From positions 744,001 through 808,000 of the forward strand of contig JAOCPU010000008.1 of NCBI GenBank assembly GCA_035772785.1: a stretch of 64,000 nt of DNA, read 5' to 3'. Positions 1-11,230 of this stretch are shown here, one piece after another. The position numbers were made by a program, and so were the translations under genes. This DNA comes from Phlebiopsis flavidoalba. Its lineage: Eukaryota > Basidiomycota > Agaricomycetes > Polyporales > Phanerochaetaceae. How positions within the stretch are numbered: the first letter of the stretch is position 1; each line of letters starts with the position of its first letter. The notes under the pieces are model-generated. The model did no database searches. It saw only the letters and a program-made list of their open reading frames with translations, and had not been told where the DNA came from.

Positions 1-334
1 TCCACAAGTCGATGAGGTCCGAGGCAAGCACGGGGTTCGTTTGGGCGGGCGTCCGTCTCTAGAAGGTAGTCCAGGAACGGGTAGCTTGCCGGACCAGGCG
101 AGCGCAAGATCCTGTCGGCCCATTATGAGGCAACATGATAGGGCTGTAGATCTCGCAATCGAAGGACTTAACGCTCATCATACGGATCCAGTCGTCGTGG
201 TAGACATCGTGGGGGGCACAAGCACAAGTGGCATGGCGCCGGGATGGTATCGAAGAAATCATCCATATCCGACACCTGAAGGTATCGAATCGAGTGTAAG
301 GCTGCGCAAGGTTGGGTTGGGCGAGAGAAATCCT

Positions 335-2110
335 TCAGGAGCAGGCATTGGCTGCTGCTCCGTCGTCCACCCCAGGCTGCGGCAGTGCGGGTGCACCGTA
401 CGCACCACCACTGGCAGCGTAGCCAGACTGGGGGCTGTAGCCAGGCTGCCACTGAGAGCCATAGCATACACCACCACCAGGCGCTCCAGCGCAGCCCCCT
501 GGAGGGGCAGTTGAGAACGGGTGCGCGAGAGAGGCGGGCGTCAATCGGCTGGCCCTCCATGATGTGGACCTAGGAGGGTAGCACTGTCCCTGGGGGGTGA
601 TGGTAGGCATGGTTTAGGGCGGAGCGGGTGGGGCGGAAATGGCACCCGGGGGAGCGTACGGGGAAGCCGCGCGGACTGGCTGCTGGTAGGGCGACGCCGC
701 GCCGCCAACCGAGGAGGGGGAGCCTGGTAAGGGGACGCAGCACGGGGCCAGCGCGCCAGGGGACGTGGTAGGGGGACGCGTTCCTGCGGCGCGAGGCTGG
801 GCGGTGGGTGCGTAGATCGGAGAGGCTGAACGACCTGGAATAGCACCAGGAAAATTACACCTGAGACAGTACCTGGAATGACACCCGGCACGGCAACCAG
901 GAGGCTGGTACGGAGAGGCGGGACGTCCGCTTGGGGGGTAGGCTCCTCCGGGTTGGTAGGGCGAGGCAGGACGCACGCCCGGCGCGTAGGCTCCTCCAGC
1001 GGAGGATAGGTTCAGGATAGGTAGTGGGAGGTGCACCGCCAGGGGGAGCATAGGTACTTCCGGTGTAACCAGCAGCAGGATAAACCGGCTCCGAGGAGCA
1101 CCAGATAGGCAGCACCAGGATTCACCGTACATCGCAAAGCCATGGCGGGAACGAGCTTTGGCGTTTTCATACTCGCGATCTCTTTCACGTTCACGCTCTC
1201 TATCCTTGAGGCCGAGGTCTGCGAAGGATGCGATCCAGGTCCCGCTCATAGCCATAGCCTGAGCTCCTGCGGCGATCCCGCTCTTCGCGCTCGCGTGTTC
1301 GCGTTGCGCCGCGTGCGCGGCGGATTTCCTTGTCGAGTCGCGCTACTCTTCACGTTCAAGACGACGACGTTCCTTTTCTTCACGGCGGTATTCACGATCC
1401 TCGTCCTTTCTACGGCGCCTTTCTTCCTCGCGTTGCCTGCGAATCAGCATCACTGTACTTGTGATGGATTGGCAGTAGGCTGGTATCGTACCATTCATCA
1501 CGATAACCACCAGTAGTACCACCCGAGCGTTTGGAAGGAGGCAAGGATATCCTATGGCATCGGTTCAGCCTTATTGAAAGGTATCATCACAAGGCCAGTA
1601 AACCCACCGCGGTAGCAGGAGTTGCACCCATAGGAAGCATCCTAGTTGCCTCTGCGGAGGAACCCATTGAATACCCCGTTACAAGGTCCCTGGGGCGTTT
1701 CATAACTACAGGCACATGAGACAATATTCTCCAGGATTTAAGGTTTTATGAAGAACATACCTCGCAGGCACGGCCCTGTCTCACGAGCAAAGGAGGAAGA
1801 GCAATGATCGCCCGATCAGCACACATCGCTCGCGCCCCGCACGATCGGCAGGACGGCGACTCACTTGAACGGGTGGTAGATGACCTGTCGTTTGCGTCCG
1901 TCGTCGTCGTATACGTGATTGAGCCCGGCTGGATGGGCCCCGCCCTGTGCGCCGGGGAATGGGCACCGTCGGGGTGACCGCGCAAAAGGGGGAAGCTGCA
2001 CGGTGCGGGTATGCGCTGGGCGGGAGGATGGAGACGGACGCATGAATCACCCGTCCAGAAGACGTAGCCGACAAGCCGTAACTGGTATGCCAATGGTTGG
2101 GGGGTCGCTG
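335..2110 (-). CDS. Low-complexity RE-rich / Y-P-G-repeat protein (unrecognised)
   Basis: No family recognised. Read on the minus strand, an N-terminal exon ends in a His-Val-Tyr-Asp-Asp-Asp motif and Tyr-His-Pro-Phe-Lys, then GTGAGT (donor near 1860). Further on come a Gly/Thr segment containing RDEWYDTS (about 1500), a highly charged block rich in RE, RR and DREY (about 1160-1430), and a Pro/Tyr/Gly/Ser repeat region with units resembling ASPYQPGGAYPPSGRP (about 340-1050). The blocks sit in different frames joined by introns and apparent indels. Composition suggests an intrinsically disordered protein. The stop used here is the one closing the last Gly/Ala-rich frame. Both ends are uncertain and the gene may extend left of 335. 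SEC22 lies upstream in the same orientation. Confidence 0.45.
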
Positions 2111-2442
2111 GCAAGTGTCTAGAGAAAATGCCTGGGGGTGAGAGGGAGAAGGGTCAGTCGCCTGGGCAGTATTAAGATAGACTCCCGGACGAAAGCAGCG
2201 TGCGTGATGAGGCGCTGTCGAGAAACACGTTCCCGCTATCGCGCAAGAATCAGCTCCATTCAGACGGACCCTTCCAGCCTGATGGCAACGCTTATAAGAA
2301 CACAACATATGCTAAACATAGGCCCAAATCGTCAAGGCCCAAATGTAAAAGAACCAACAAGAAGTATTGAACAAGAGGTCAGTAGTGGATTGCAAGGTGT
2401 ATCCGTACGAGAAGGGGTATGTACAAACGGTACAAGGACAGC

Positions 2443-3371
2443 TCATGAAAACCTCCACCATAGCAAAATAATAACGATAAAGAGTACCGCTCCTATTGGT
2501 GCGTATTGTCGAATCATCGCCTGCAGGTTGATGTTGCGTGCAGCCTTGCGATACTTCTCCGACTCTGAGCGTAGCGAAGTGGACAGATGAGACATTTCTG
2601 TAATTCGAGAAGATCCAAAAGGTTATTCTCCAACGCAAACACGACGTAAAGGTGCACGTACATGTCTAGCGAGTCTCCGCGCCAGAGTAGTTTCCTCCAT
2701 GTTTTTGGTCATGATACGCGTGACGTCTTGGAGTTCGTCATTTAGTTTATCGAGGTTCGAGCCACCTGCGCTGACATTCCGGGTGTCTTGGTACAGCCGT
2801 GTCGTCTTCGCCATGAACGTATCTGTGTTAAGGATGAATCAGAAATACGAAGCTGGGCAAGAAAGAAGCACGGGGGACTCACCAAAGCCTACAAATGCAT
2901 ACGGCTTGCGCACAGTGTCCACCTTGGCTCCATACGAGAGGGCAAAACTCCTTCGACAGTTCGTCCAGGTAAGAGAACGCTAGCTTTCCGTGGGTATTAT
3001 GACTTGTCGGCAATGGCCAAGAAGACGGACATTCTCCGAGATGAGATAGCTATAGCGGACAACAGGAACGTTAAGCGCGCAAGGCCGGGGTATAATGGTA
3101 TGGACACGTACTGCAAACGTATACTGCCCGCTCTCAATGGAGCAACGACGGGCTCTGCGTTTGGTGTTATTCGCCGGAAATATGAGCTTTGCTTGTTGCT
3201 TGTGCCTCCCCTGAAGTGCATTCTCTGTCTGTAAAGCTCAAGCCGAAGTTGAATTTCGCGCTAGTGAGACAAGCAGCCACGCACGTCTACTCACCTCACC
3301 TGCTCGTCGTCGACAGTCGCCGCCAGCGGAAGAGCGTCCGACGCCCTCACTACAATGGTTGATCGCACCAT
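2443..3371 (-). CDS. SEC22: SEC22-type R-SNARE (ER-Golgi vesicle fusion)
   Basis: Longin-domain R-SNARE of the ER-Golgi shuttle. Exon 1 (3300-3371) starts MVRSTIVVRASDALPLAA and ends DDEQ at a GTGAGG donor; the intron runs 3211-3299. Later segments read KQQAKLIF, CSIESGQYTF, YLISEN, AIADKS, KLAFSYLDELSKEF and VDTVRKPYAFVGF (longin domain), then the SNARE part with LDKLNDELQDVTRIMTKNME and LLWRGDSLD, where the central Arg is the zero-layer residue. After another short intron come SEKYRKAARNINLQ and the C-terminal anchor PIGAVLFIVIILLWWRF, closing at TGA 2443-2445. Length and order match the roughly 215-residue family. At least four small indels break the frame (for example after NMEE and around the SIESGQ segment). 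The start lies 324 bp from that of the divergent Mpo1-like gene. Confidence 0.93.
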
Positions 3372-3626
3372 AGTAATAATCCCCTTGTGTTCAAAGCGTA
3401 ATGTAAAAATAAAATGATGTGGTGGGGGATGAAGCAGCAGAAGTCGAGGCGGGTGTGAGACGGTCGCTGTGTCGCGCTTTGACGCCACGGCCACGGGCGC
3501 CCCGCCCCTTGACGTGTCCTCGGGCACGTGAGGTGCGAGGCGCCTCCACGTGATTGCGCCACGACGTGTCAAGTCGCGGCCGGACAGGGGTGCGGTCGCA
3601 GAGTACCCAGACGGATCACACACGAA

Positions 3627-3633
3627 TATAAAA
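3627..3633 (+). promoter_or_regulatory. TATA-like box upstream of the Mpo1-like gene
   Basis: TATAAAA lies 63 bp before the inferred ATG at 3696, within the short divergent interval shared with SEC22. The position is plausible for a core promoter; nothing further supports it. Confidence 0.35.
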
Positions 3634-3695
3634 TCGCTCTGATATCACAGGCCGCCGTGAGGCTTGCCCGTCTCTACGTCCTACCATCGTTCAAC

Positions 3696-4513
3696 ATGCC
3701 AGGCCTCCTCGACGTTCGCAAGCAGGTTAGCGTATACCCATAGCTAGTGTATCATAAGATCTCACACCTATGTAGCTCGTGTTTTACGGAGGCGTACCAC
3801 CAACTAATCCTACCAATGTCCGAATCCATAGATGTTTGTCCCCAGGCATCGTACGTTACATGGTCAGTCTTAGATGCAGCTGCTTTGACTTGGGCAGAGT
3901 TTGAACACTACACGGCGGCACCCTCGACCGGGCCCATCCAGCATGAACTGTGCGTTTCCGCGCATTACTCCTCCTGCATGTGGCGCAAGACTCGACCAGG
4001 TTAATATGTAGCTCCTTCATCTGCCTCAATCACGTTGATGCTTCTGACTAGCCCATCCAGCGTTTTTGGCTAACAGACGTCGGATGGCATGACCATCGCT
4101 GGGTGCTGGCAAGGCATCCTCGTCCTCCTGGTAGCGCCCGCTAGTTCGCAGGACCATGGTCTTCGCCGAAAAAAACGCGGCTGCTAATCCGCGATGCTCG
4201 ACCAAAAACCTCCTCGGGCGGTTACGCCCAACGGCCCCTTTGGTTGATAGCGCGCGCACGCTGACGATATATCTGCTTCTTTTTTCATTCTGATTCCCGC
4301 ACGTCCTCCACCCTGGTTCCGCCGTCCAACTGAGCCGTCCGTGCTCAGCCGGCTTCCGTTCTTTGTCCACCTCGAGATTCTGTTCATTCTTGGCTACAAG
4401 CCGCAGCCTGCACTTTTAAGGATATCCAGAACGGGCATCGGGATAGAGATCGCGAAGATGAGGAAGGTGGAGGGGGAGACAAGAAGCGGGCCGCTGAGAG
4501 GAAGGAATTATAA
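3696..4513 (+). CDS. Mpo1/YGL010w-like (DUF962) ER membrane protein
   Basis: Exon 1 encodes MPGLLDVRKQ and ends at a GTTAGC donor; exon 2 resumes after TATGTAG with LVFYG, then NPTNVRIH in a shifted frame, the signature opening of the DUF962 family. In yeast, Mpo1 is an ER dioxygenase acting in phytosphingosine alpha-oxidation. The far end reads PFFVHLEILFILGYKPQ followed by an EIAKM-like segment and a Lys/Glu-rich tail ending KRAAERKEL and TAA 4511-4513, all typical of fungal members. The middle (about 3850-4330) is badly frame-broken; a QFAGHG-like piece near 4145 is all I could align. Hydrophobic stretches fit a multi-pass membrane protein. The family call rests on both conserved ends; the enzymatic role is inferred from yeast. 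Confidence 0.82.
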
Positions 4514-5024
4514 GTACAAACGGTTGGGCAGCGGATCGGCAATGGCTGAAAGGGCCCGCTGGAAATGAGCGACAGTGGTCCGCTGTGCGTTGGTGGTCCT
4601 CTTGACAATTGGCAGCGGAGCTTGATTGCAATTTACGGGAGGTCCGCTCATTGCCTGCGTGCGCTTTTTGACCAGGCCACGCGGAGGACTTAAAGTTCTG
4701 TTGTGTTCCTTGTGTTGTATACCTTTCATTGCAGTGTCACACTGACACCGGATCTCTCGACATTTTCCCCTTTAGTTCCCTCTTCTTGATTGTTTGTCCC
4801 GGAATTCGTAACAATTTTCCTCCTTCCACGCTTGTATAACAATCCTTTCTCACTCTGGAAGCAATTGTAGCACTGGATCTATTCTAACTATTTGTCAAAC
4901 GGTACTGAAACATCTTGCGGTTTGCATTGTGAAATTTCTACAGGGTACAGTGCGCACTATGCGTTCCGTGTGAGCAATCTTTCATTCTTACATCTTTCAT
5001 TAATCTTCCAATCGTAAACCTTTT
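4514..5024 (+). other. Intergenic: convergent 3' flanks of Mpo1-like gene and SDR
   Basis: AT-richer sequence between two gene ends that face each other. No protein segment or RNA structure recognised. It probably holds the 3' untranslated regions of both genes. Confidence 0.5.
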
Positions 5025-6463
5025 TCAAATCAGGCTGGAAGGGGGTGGCAAGATCTGCTCCCCCTCTGCGTCACATAGCAGCACGACGTCAAGCCACCGT
5101 CAACCTTGAAATCCGTTTTCCCTGGAAAACAGATCCGTCAGGGCCCCGAATCGAGCTAGCACAGCGGCAGTTACGTACGGTCATGTAGTGCTATCGTCAC
5201 TTGCCACTGGTTCACGTTCACGATGAGCACCCGGGCGCGGTCTAACTAGGAGAAGAGGACGGGGTACTCACGGAAGAGCGCGCCCTTGGCGATTTCAACC
5301 GCTTCGCCGAAGCGACCCATGGGCAGGTGCACCAGCGCCGGTTTCTTCTTCTCGTTCGGTGTTCAAGAAGTCCATGAGCAGAGCTGTAAAGGGGTTAATA
5401 TAGTTTGTGATGTCTACGGCGCCTTGTGGCCACAGTGGCAGGGAAGGGGCCTCACGAGTCTTCGAGCGGACCCGCTAGAAGGGGCGCGCACGTCAGAGAA
5501 GCTCGCGCGGGCAGGACGAGAAGCCAGAACGTACGGGCAGATCGAGTTGAGCCGAATGCCTTCGCGGGCGTGGACCATGGCGAGTTCACGTGTCATGGCC
5601 AGGACGGCGCCCTGGGGAAGTAGAAGTCAGTACTTCTCGATTAGGCACAGGGAGTGCTACAAGGAACATCCAGTACCTTTGAGGCAGTATCTGTGTGAGC
5701 CCGCGATAGTAATCAGTCGGTGGTCTGTATGAGAGCCCGAGGTAGGGCTAAGGATAGAACGCGTACAGGCAAGCTGGGGAGTTGCGGCACCCATGATCGC
5801 GACGAAGCTAGCAGTGTTGATGATGCTGCCGCCAGTGTGCAGACCCTTGGACTCGTCGGTGGGGTTCTTGCGCATCGCGAGGATCGCGTGCTTGCATCCC
5901 CACCAAACACCCTTGAGGTTAACATCCATGGTGAGGTCCCAAATCTTTTCCTCGGTGTTGAGGGCGTTATCATCTGCGGGGTGCATAATACCGGCATTGT
6001 TGAACTGAAGAAGTAGATTCCGTCAATATCTCTACTTTCAATAGATTTGTTGGGCCAAGTCGCACCACAACGTCGAGGCGGCCAAAGAGCTCGACTGCCT
6101 TGTCGACAGCGGCCTTGACTTCGGCCTCCTTGCTCACGTCTGCCTTGACGGCCGCGACCTTGACATTGGGGAAGCGGTCCGCGACGCGCTTGGCGGCATC
6201 ATTGACTGCCTTTTCGTTGGACATCAACGAGCAATACGTGCGCCCCTTCCTGGGCAAAGAGAATGGCCCCGATTCAAGCCCGATGCCGCTGGATGAGATG
6301 TTCCAGGTCAGAGACGCGCTTTTAGGTTGACATGACGAGCAAAGACGCGTACGAGCCGGCACCGGTGATGAGAGCGGACTGCAATACGGGCGGTTGTGGT
6401 GAGGCAGAATCATATGGAGGCGTGGGCGGTGACACTTGCCTTGTGCTGAAGACGGCCGGGCAT
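5025..6463 (-). CDS. Short-chain dehydrogenase/reductase (classical SDR)
   Basis: NAD(P)-dependent oxidoreductase of the classical SDR family, about 280 residues. Exon 1 (6440-6463, MPGRLQHK) is followed by a GC-AG intron (6379-6439), a 26-nt exon (6353-6378) giving SALITGAGS, and an intron (6289-6352) that splits the TGxxxGxG cofactor motif before GIGLES. The body continues with KVAAVKADVSKEAEV, ELFGRLDVVV, NALNTEEKIWDLTMDVNLKG, GGSIINTASFVAIMGAATPQLA, then a 14-nt exon (5677-5690) completing the catalytic YTASK, and GAVLAMTRELAMVHAREGIR. The tail has MGRFGEAVEIAKGALF, a degraded ASD block, DFKVDGG and an ILPPPSSLI end with TGA at 5025-5027. Substrate unknown. It is divergent from the P450 next door; a shared pathway is possible but unproven. 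Several indels are present. Confidence 0.9.
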
Positions 6464-6980
6464 GGTGGGTGACCCAATGGTAGGGAGGATGGGAGAAAGG
6501 ACGAGGAGGGTTGGGCGGGGGACGCAGACGCGACGCGATATTCTCTCTCTCCCAGTCAAGTGACTCCGAGATAAGCACAATTTCGGCAGTCGCCGGTGGC
6601 CGTCTGAAAGCGGGAGTCTGCAGCAGCCTCCAGGAGCGTCCAGGTCGTCGAGGTTCGCGACGGTGGGACTCCCTCGGCCATGAGGCCTGTGCCAGGTCCT
6701 GGGTCAACTGACAACGCTCTCGACGTCCTCTTCGCAGATGCCGCCCACCACTGCTCCCTTTTGTTCCCGAGCATGCCGATGTCCTAGCCACCATCACCGC
6801 ACCGCAGCAGGTAGGAGCACATCGCTGATCTTCAATTCTGGAGGGCCGCCCTTCCACTAGACCCTGCCACCGAGCAATGTGGCGCACCAATGAGATCCCA
6901 CATTTGCCTTCCGAACGTACTTCCCCGATGGAAAGTTGGCTGCCGTCCACCACGGGGCATCTGTCCTGCGTCGTTGGCAA
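6464..6980 (+). other. Shared divergent promoter region, SDR / P450
   Basis: 577 bp separate the two start codons, including the TATA box listed separately. No coding segment recognised. The two genes are transcribed away from each other, so this interval should hold both core promoters. Confidence 0.5.
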
Positions 6981-6988
6981 TATATAAA
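6981..6988 (+). promoter_or_regulatory. TATA box of the P450 gene
   Basis: TATATAAA, 53 bp upstream of the P450 ATG at 7041. A consensus match at a sensible distance; no other core element is evident. Confidence 0.45.
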
Positions 6989-7040
6989 GTCTGTCTCACG
7001 CAGACCAACCCCATCTCATGTCCAGTCTCCCCTTGTCGTT

Positions 7041-9199
7041 ATGATATCCTTGGTCGCCCTCGAACTCCTCCTCGTTTCCCTCGCCGTTCTGCTGTTCAAG
7101 CGCTGGTTGTCGCTCAGCAGGCAGTCCACCCGGCAGCCCTTTCCCCCTGGGCCCACCCCCTTGCCGCTCATTGGCAACCTGCTTGACATGCCGTCTGCAT
7201 ATCAGTGGGAGACCTTTGCGGAATGGAAAAAGCGGTGGGGTGAGTTCAATGCCCACCATCTCGACGGATGGATTTCTAAATCATGCCAACAGGTGACGTG
7301 ACCTCTCTGACCCTCATGGGACAGAGGTGGGTCATACTCAACACCTACGAGGCGGCCGTGGACCTGCTCGACAAAAAGAGCGCAGTCTACTCTGACCGCC
7401 CTGTGATGCCCATGGCGGGAGAGCTCATGGGATGGTCCCCCCAGGCTCTGATTCTCTCCCCTTACGGCGACCGCTTCCGGGACATTCGTCGACTGCTCCA
7501 CCGCTACCTCGGCAGCCGGGGACAGTTTGACAGGATCGAGCCGTTTTACAACCTCATCCAGTTTGAGACGCGCCGATTCGCAGCCAGGCTTCTCCACAGA
7601 CCCCGAGCACTTTGTCGACCACATCCGCAAGTACGTCTCGCGATCACGTCTGGGTGATGCATGAGCTGATGTCGCGTGCAGATCTGCAGGAGGGATTATA
7701 TTGCAGATGGGCTATGGCTATCATGTCAAGGACGGCGCGGACCCGCTCGTGCAGCTCGTCGACCCGCGCGCTGGATGGCCTGACCGCTGCGGCCACGCCA
7801 GGATCATTCCTTGTCGACATAATACCAGCACGTACGCGCTTAATCGCCGAGCTAGTGGAAACATGTGCTAACTGGTGTATTCAGTCAAGCACGTACCGAG
7901 CTGGTTCCCCGGTGCATCGTGGAAGCGCAAGGCGGCTTCATGGCTTGCCGAGACGCGTGGCCATGGCGGACGTGCCCTTTGAGTTGGCCAAGGAGGAAGC
8001 GGTTAGTCCAGCGCGACGCATCACAGAAGACGGTGCTGATAGAGTTGGCTCAGGCTCGCGGTGAAGAGAGCACAAATCTCATTGGCGAGAGCATTGAGCA
8101 GGCGACGTCGGCTGAGCAGGAATACCACCTCAAGATGGCAGCCGCGTCGATGTACGCCGGTGAGTATTCACTGGTCCGCACTCTTCCAAGCAAGCTGTCC
8201 ATCTGATATACTCGACCGCCAGGTGGCGCTGATACAGTGCGTTTACTCAGTCGACTAGCAGCAGCGCTCTTACGTTTACGTTTCACGTTATGCAGACCGT
8301 GTCATCATTATCCTCCTTTTTCCTCGCTATGACGCGCTATCCAGACGTGCAGCGAAAGGCCAGGCAAGAGCTCGATGCCGTCGTCGGGAACGACAGGCTG
8401 CCCACCATGGCAGACCGCGATCGTCTGCCCCTATCTCCGTGCACTCGTGTCGGAGGTCCTCCGATGGAACCCAATAGGCCCTCTAGGTACGCACGCTATG
8501 TCGCCCCGGACGTCGAACAGCAGTTGAGCGTTGACCGGCCGTAGGAATACCCCACCTGTCTATGGAAGACGACACCTATAGAGGGTACTTTTTTGCCCAA
8601 AGGCACCGTCTTTGTTGCAAATATATGGTCCGTGGCCTGCGACCATGGCTATCATATAAGGTATACTGAGGCTCTCCCGCCCTGTCAGGTACATGACCCG
8701 AGATCCGAACATCTACACGGACCCATTAGAGTTTAAGCCCGAACGTTTCCTTGAAGGTGATGGACAGGTTCCCGAACAAGACCCGAGGTACTCCGTGTTT
8801 GGCTTCGGGAGACGGTACGAACCTTGGCAAATTCTGGACATTCACTGTCGGCTCACAACCTTGCCGTGCTCTAGCATATGTCCTGGTACGCTCTGGTCTG
8901 CCCCAGAGTACGGAGCCAAGTCCTGATTGCACATTTTCATGTAGGCATCAACCTCGCGGATGCGTCCATCTTCCTCACGTGTGCCACGACGCTGGCTATC
9001 TTTTTTGATATTCGACCCATTGTCGAAAACGGCAAAGAGATTATACCCGACATGCATATACCACCGGGACCATAAGGCAAGTCTCTCTCACTGAAAGCAT
9101 TTTCACCCGCTCTGACGGCCGAAGCACAGTTATCCCAAACCATTCAAGTGTTCAATAAAGCCACGGTCGGCTAAAGCGGAGGCCTTAATTAACGGCTAA
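7041..9199 (+). CDS. Cytochrome P450 monooxygenase (fungal, intron-rich)
   Basis: Heme-thiolate monooxygenase anchored in the ER. The N terminus is a hydrophobic anchor ([19 protein letters not shown]) followed by a basic stretch and the proline hinge [16 protein letters not shown]. Then: [34 protein letters not shown] (C-helix), the I-helix oxygen-activation motif AGGADTT, the K-helix ExxR in [18 protein letters not shown], the PERF motif in [10 protein letters not shown], and the heme loop FGFGRRICPG assembled across a microexon, followed by INLADASIF. The C terminus reads [20 protein letters not shown] and ends TAA 9197-9199. The length, about 500 residues, fits a full P450. The region 7600-8060 is frame-broken. 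Microexons: 8223-8236 and 8875-8885. The reductase partner and substrate are unknown. It resembles the large basidiomycete families active on secondary metabolites or xenobiotics, but I do not assign a CYP family. Confidence 0.93.
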
Positions 9200-9993
9200 G
9201 GGAGATCACCATCGGGCTGTAGCTTTACTTTTTATGAGTTGTATTTGTATTGTTCTGTGGTTGTTTGTACGTTCTTGTACGACCAATTACCCGATACTGT
9301 GGAAGTCCTTCTTTCTACAGATAATCTCGTCTCCCGAACAGACGTCAAGTACAGGCCGTCATTGGCCACAGATGACACATCACGAACCTTCAGCGTCGAG
9401 TTCTAGTTTCGCGAAGTGCACGAGATGCCCGGCGGAAGCTCCTCATCTTTAATAGTCTGTTGATTCCCACAAGCTATTTGTAGTAGCTCCTCCAGCGGTG
9501 AACGCTGTGGATGTTCGATGGGCGACCTTTGCCTCATGGCCGACCTTGCGCTCTAGGATTCCTACTTGCTGGGTTGGTTTCTATGTCTACTAGCGGATAG
9601 ATTACGTACTGTCGTCTTGGCTTTAACCCATGATGCCAATAGCATCGGACTCGAGTGTCAACGATCTTGAAGGCTTTCCATATTTAGGCAGTGGTGGTTT
9701 AGACGCCAATCAAGCGATGGCACAGTTGAGTTGCTCGACCGCTTTGACCGAGACCCAAGTACCTGCTACTATTCGTGTTCCTCCATTCGACGTGCATACC
9801 CGTCAGAAATGGCAAATCCATCTGAACAGTCACTCCAGACCGGCGCGAGCACCTCGAAGCCGCCACGCTCCCCGTAATGACGATGCAGCAAGAAGGCAGG
9901 CGTCCACTACCCTTCTAACCCGCTGCAGCCCAAGCTGACCATGGGACACCCTCCTCTACACTATTTCAAGACAGCATCATACATACGCGTATA
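9200..9993 (+). other. Intergenic, nothing recognised
   Basis: About 800 bp between the P450 stop and the THOC7 start. Short open frames exist, but none shows a conserved motif or a sensible start with splice signals. The right end should contain the THOC7 promoter. Confidence 0.4.
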
Positions 9994-11057
9994 ATGAACG
10001 ACGAGAAGGCGCTGCGCCCGCGTCACGAAGAAGTTCCACAGCTACGTCTCGGTCGCATACGACACCATCGTACCGCCTACCCCTATGCTCACGGGCTCCG
10101 TCGACGATGCGCGCGACGCTTTCCTTGTGGAGCTCGCGAGCTTCCACCTGTCGCTTAAGAGAAAAGCCTCATGGTATGCGAGGCGGAGGCGCGGCAGGTC
10201 GAGGAGTACCAGCGAGAGAAGGAAAGGATTGGTATGTGGCGCTTTCGGAACCTGTCACCCCTGTGCTCACAGTTCAATACAGAAAATGAACGCATACAGC
10301 TGCGAGATCAGATTGAGGAACTCAAGACCTCGCTCGAAGAAGCACAAGTCACGCGAAGAAGGAAGATGGAGTATGACGGAGTGACTGAGAAGATTAACTT
10401 GCTCCCTAGCAGAGACGAGCTGGAAGGGTATGTCTTTTCCATACGCACACCAACCGGCTGCTGAACTAGGCACAGACAAATAAAAACACTCGAGAGCGAT
10501 ATTGCAACCATACGAGCGGAGCAGGAAGACCAAGTTCGCATCCTCCTCGCACAACAATCAGCCCTCGACGGCGTCATCACAAGCATAAAAGAACTTCGCA
10601 ACATGAGCAAGCACGATATTCTCGGTACTGAACCCCCACCAGAGGGCTCCCCAGCGCCGGACGGCCAAGGCATAGACGGCGACGTAGAGATGGGCCAGAG
10701 TGTACACGACTCGCAAGAGGAAAACGGGGAGATCCGCGAGGGGGACGGAGCCTGTCGCGGACTCGCACGGCGGCGACCAGTCGACACGGTCGCTCAACCC
10801 TTCAGCCCAGCCGTTTTTATACCAGGGTCTGCGTCTCTGGGCCGGTTGGGACACCCCCGATCTGTCGAGTGCGCCGACACCGACTGCCTTCGTCGGACGC
10901 TCCGCAGGAGGAGCCCGAGGAGGGCGAAACGGAGGATATAGAGATGGGCGAGCTCGCGGAGGTGCCGGAGGAGAAGCCGCAGCCTCCGAAAAAGAAAGTG
11001 AGGGAGGAGTTGGAGGAAGGCGAAGCGAGTGATTCGGATTTCTGGGCAGTGAGCTGA
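9994..11057 (+). CDS. THOC7: THO complex subunit 7 (Tho7/Mft1 family)
   Basis: Component of the THO/TREX complex, which couples transcription to mRNA export. It opens MNDEKALR; one base shift then gives KKFHSYVSVAYDTIVPPTP and DARDAFLVELASFHLSL. A long coiled coil follows: VCEAEARQVEEYQREKERI, an intron starting GTATGTGG, then ENERIQLRDQIEELKTSLEE, RRRKMEYDGVTEKINLLPSR, a second intron, and IKTLESDIATIRAEQEDQ. The YD-VxEK-N-LPSRxEL stretch is characteristic of the family. The C-terminal half is acidic, Pro/Ser/Glu-rich and probably disordered, ending EEGEASDSDFWAVS with the stop at 11055-11057. Lipoate-protein ligase starts 173 bp downstream in the same direction. The first exon and the acidic tail have frame breaks. 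Confidence 0.85.
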
Positions 11058-11230
11058 CGGACATTTCTGACGATTAGCAGCTGCAATTGCCCTCGCTACC
11101 ATTCTGTTCGACTAGCATTACTTTTCTCATATTTTATGCATGTCTGTTCTGCTTCTGGAAGAATATTATTACTACACCTCCACATTCCAGTGAAGTTTCG
11201 GAGCGCTCGCACACCTTGACTTTCCGCCGC

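Noticed and set aside
5970..6980. 336-codon minus-strand frame read as one protein
   Set aside because: It is an SDR exon read through its introns and into the P450 promoter. Only the part with KVAAVKADVSKEAEV is coding.
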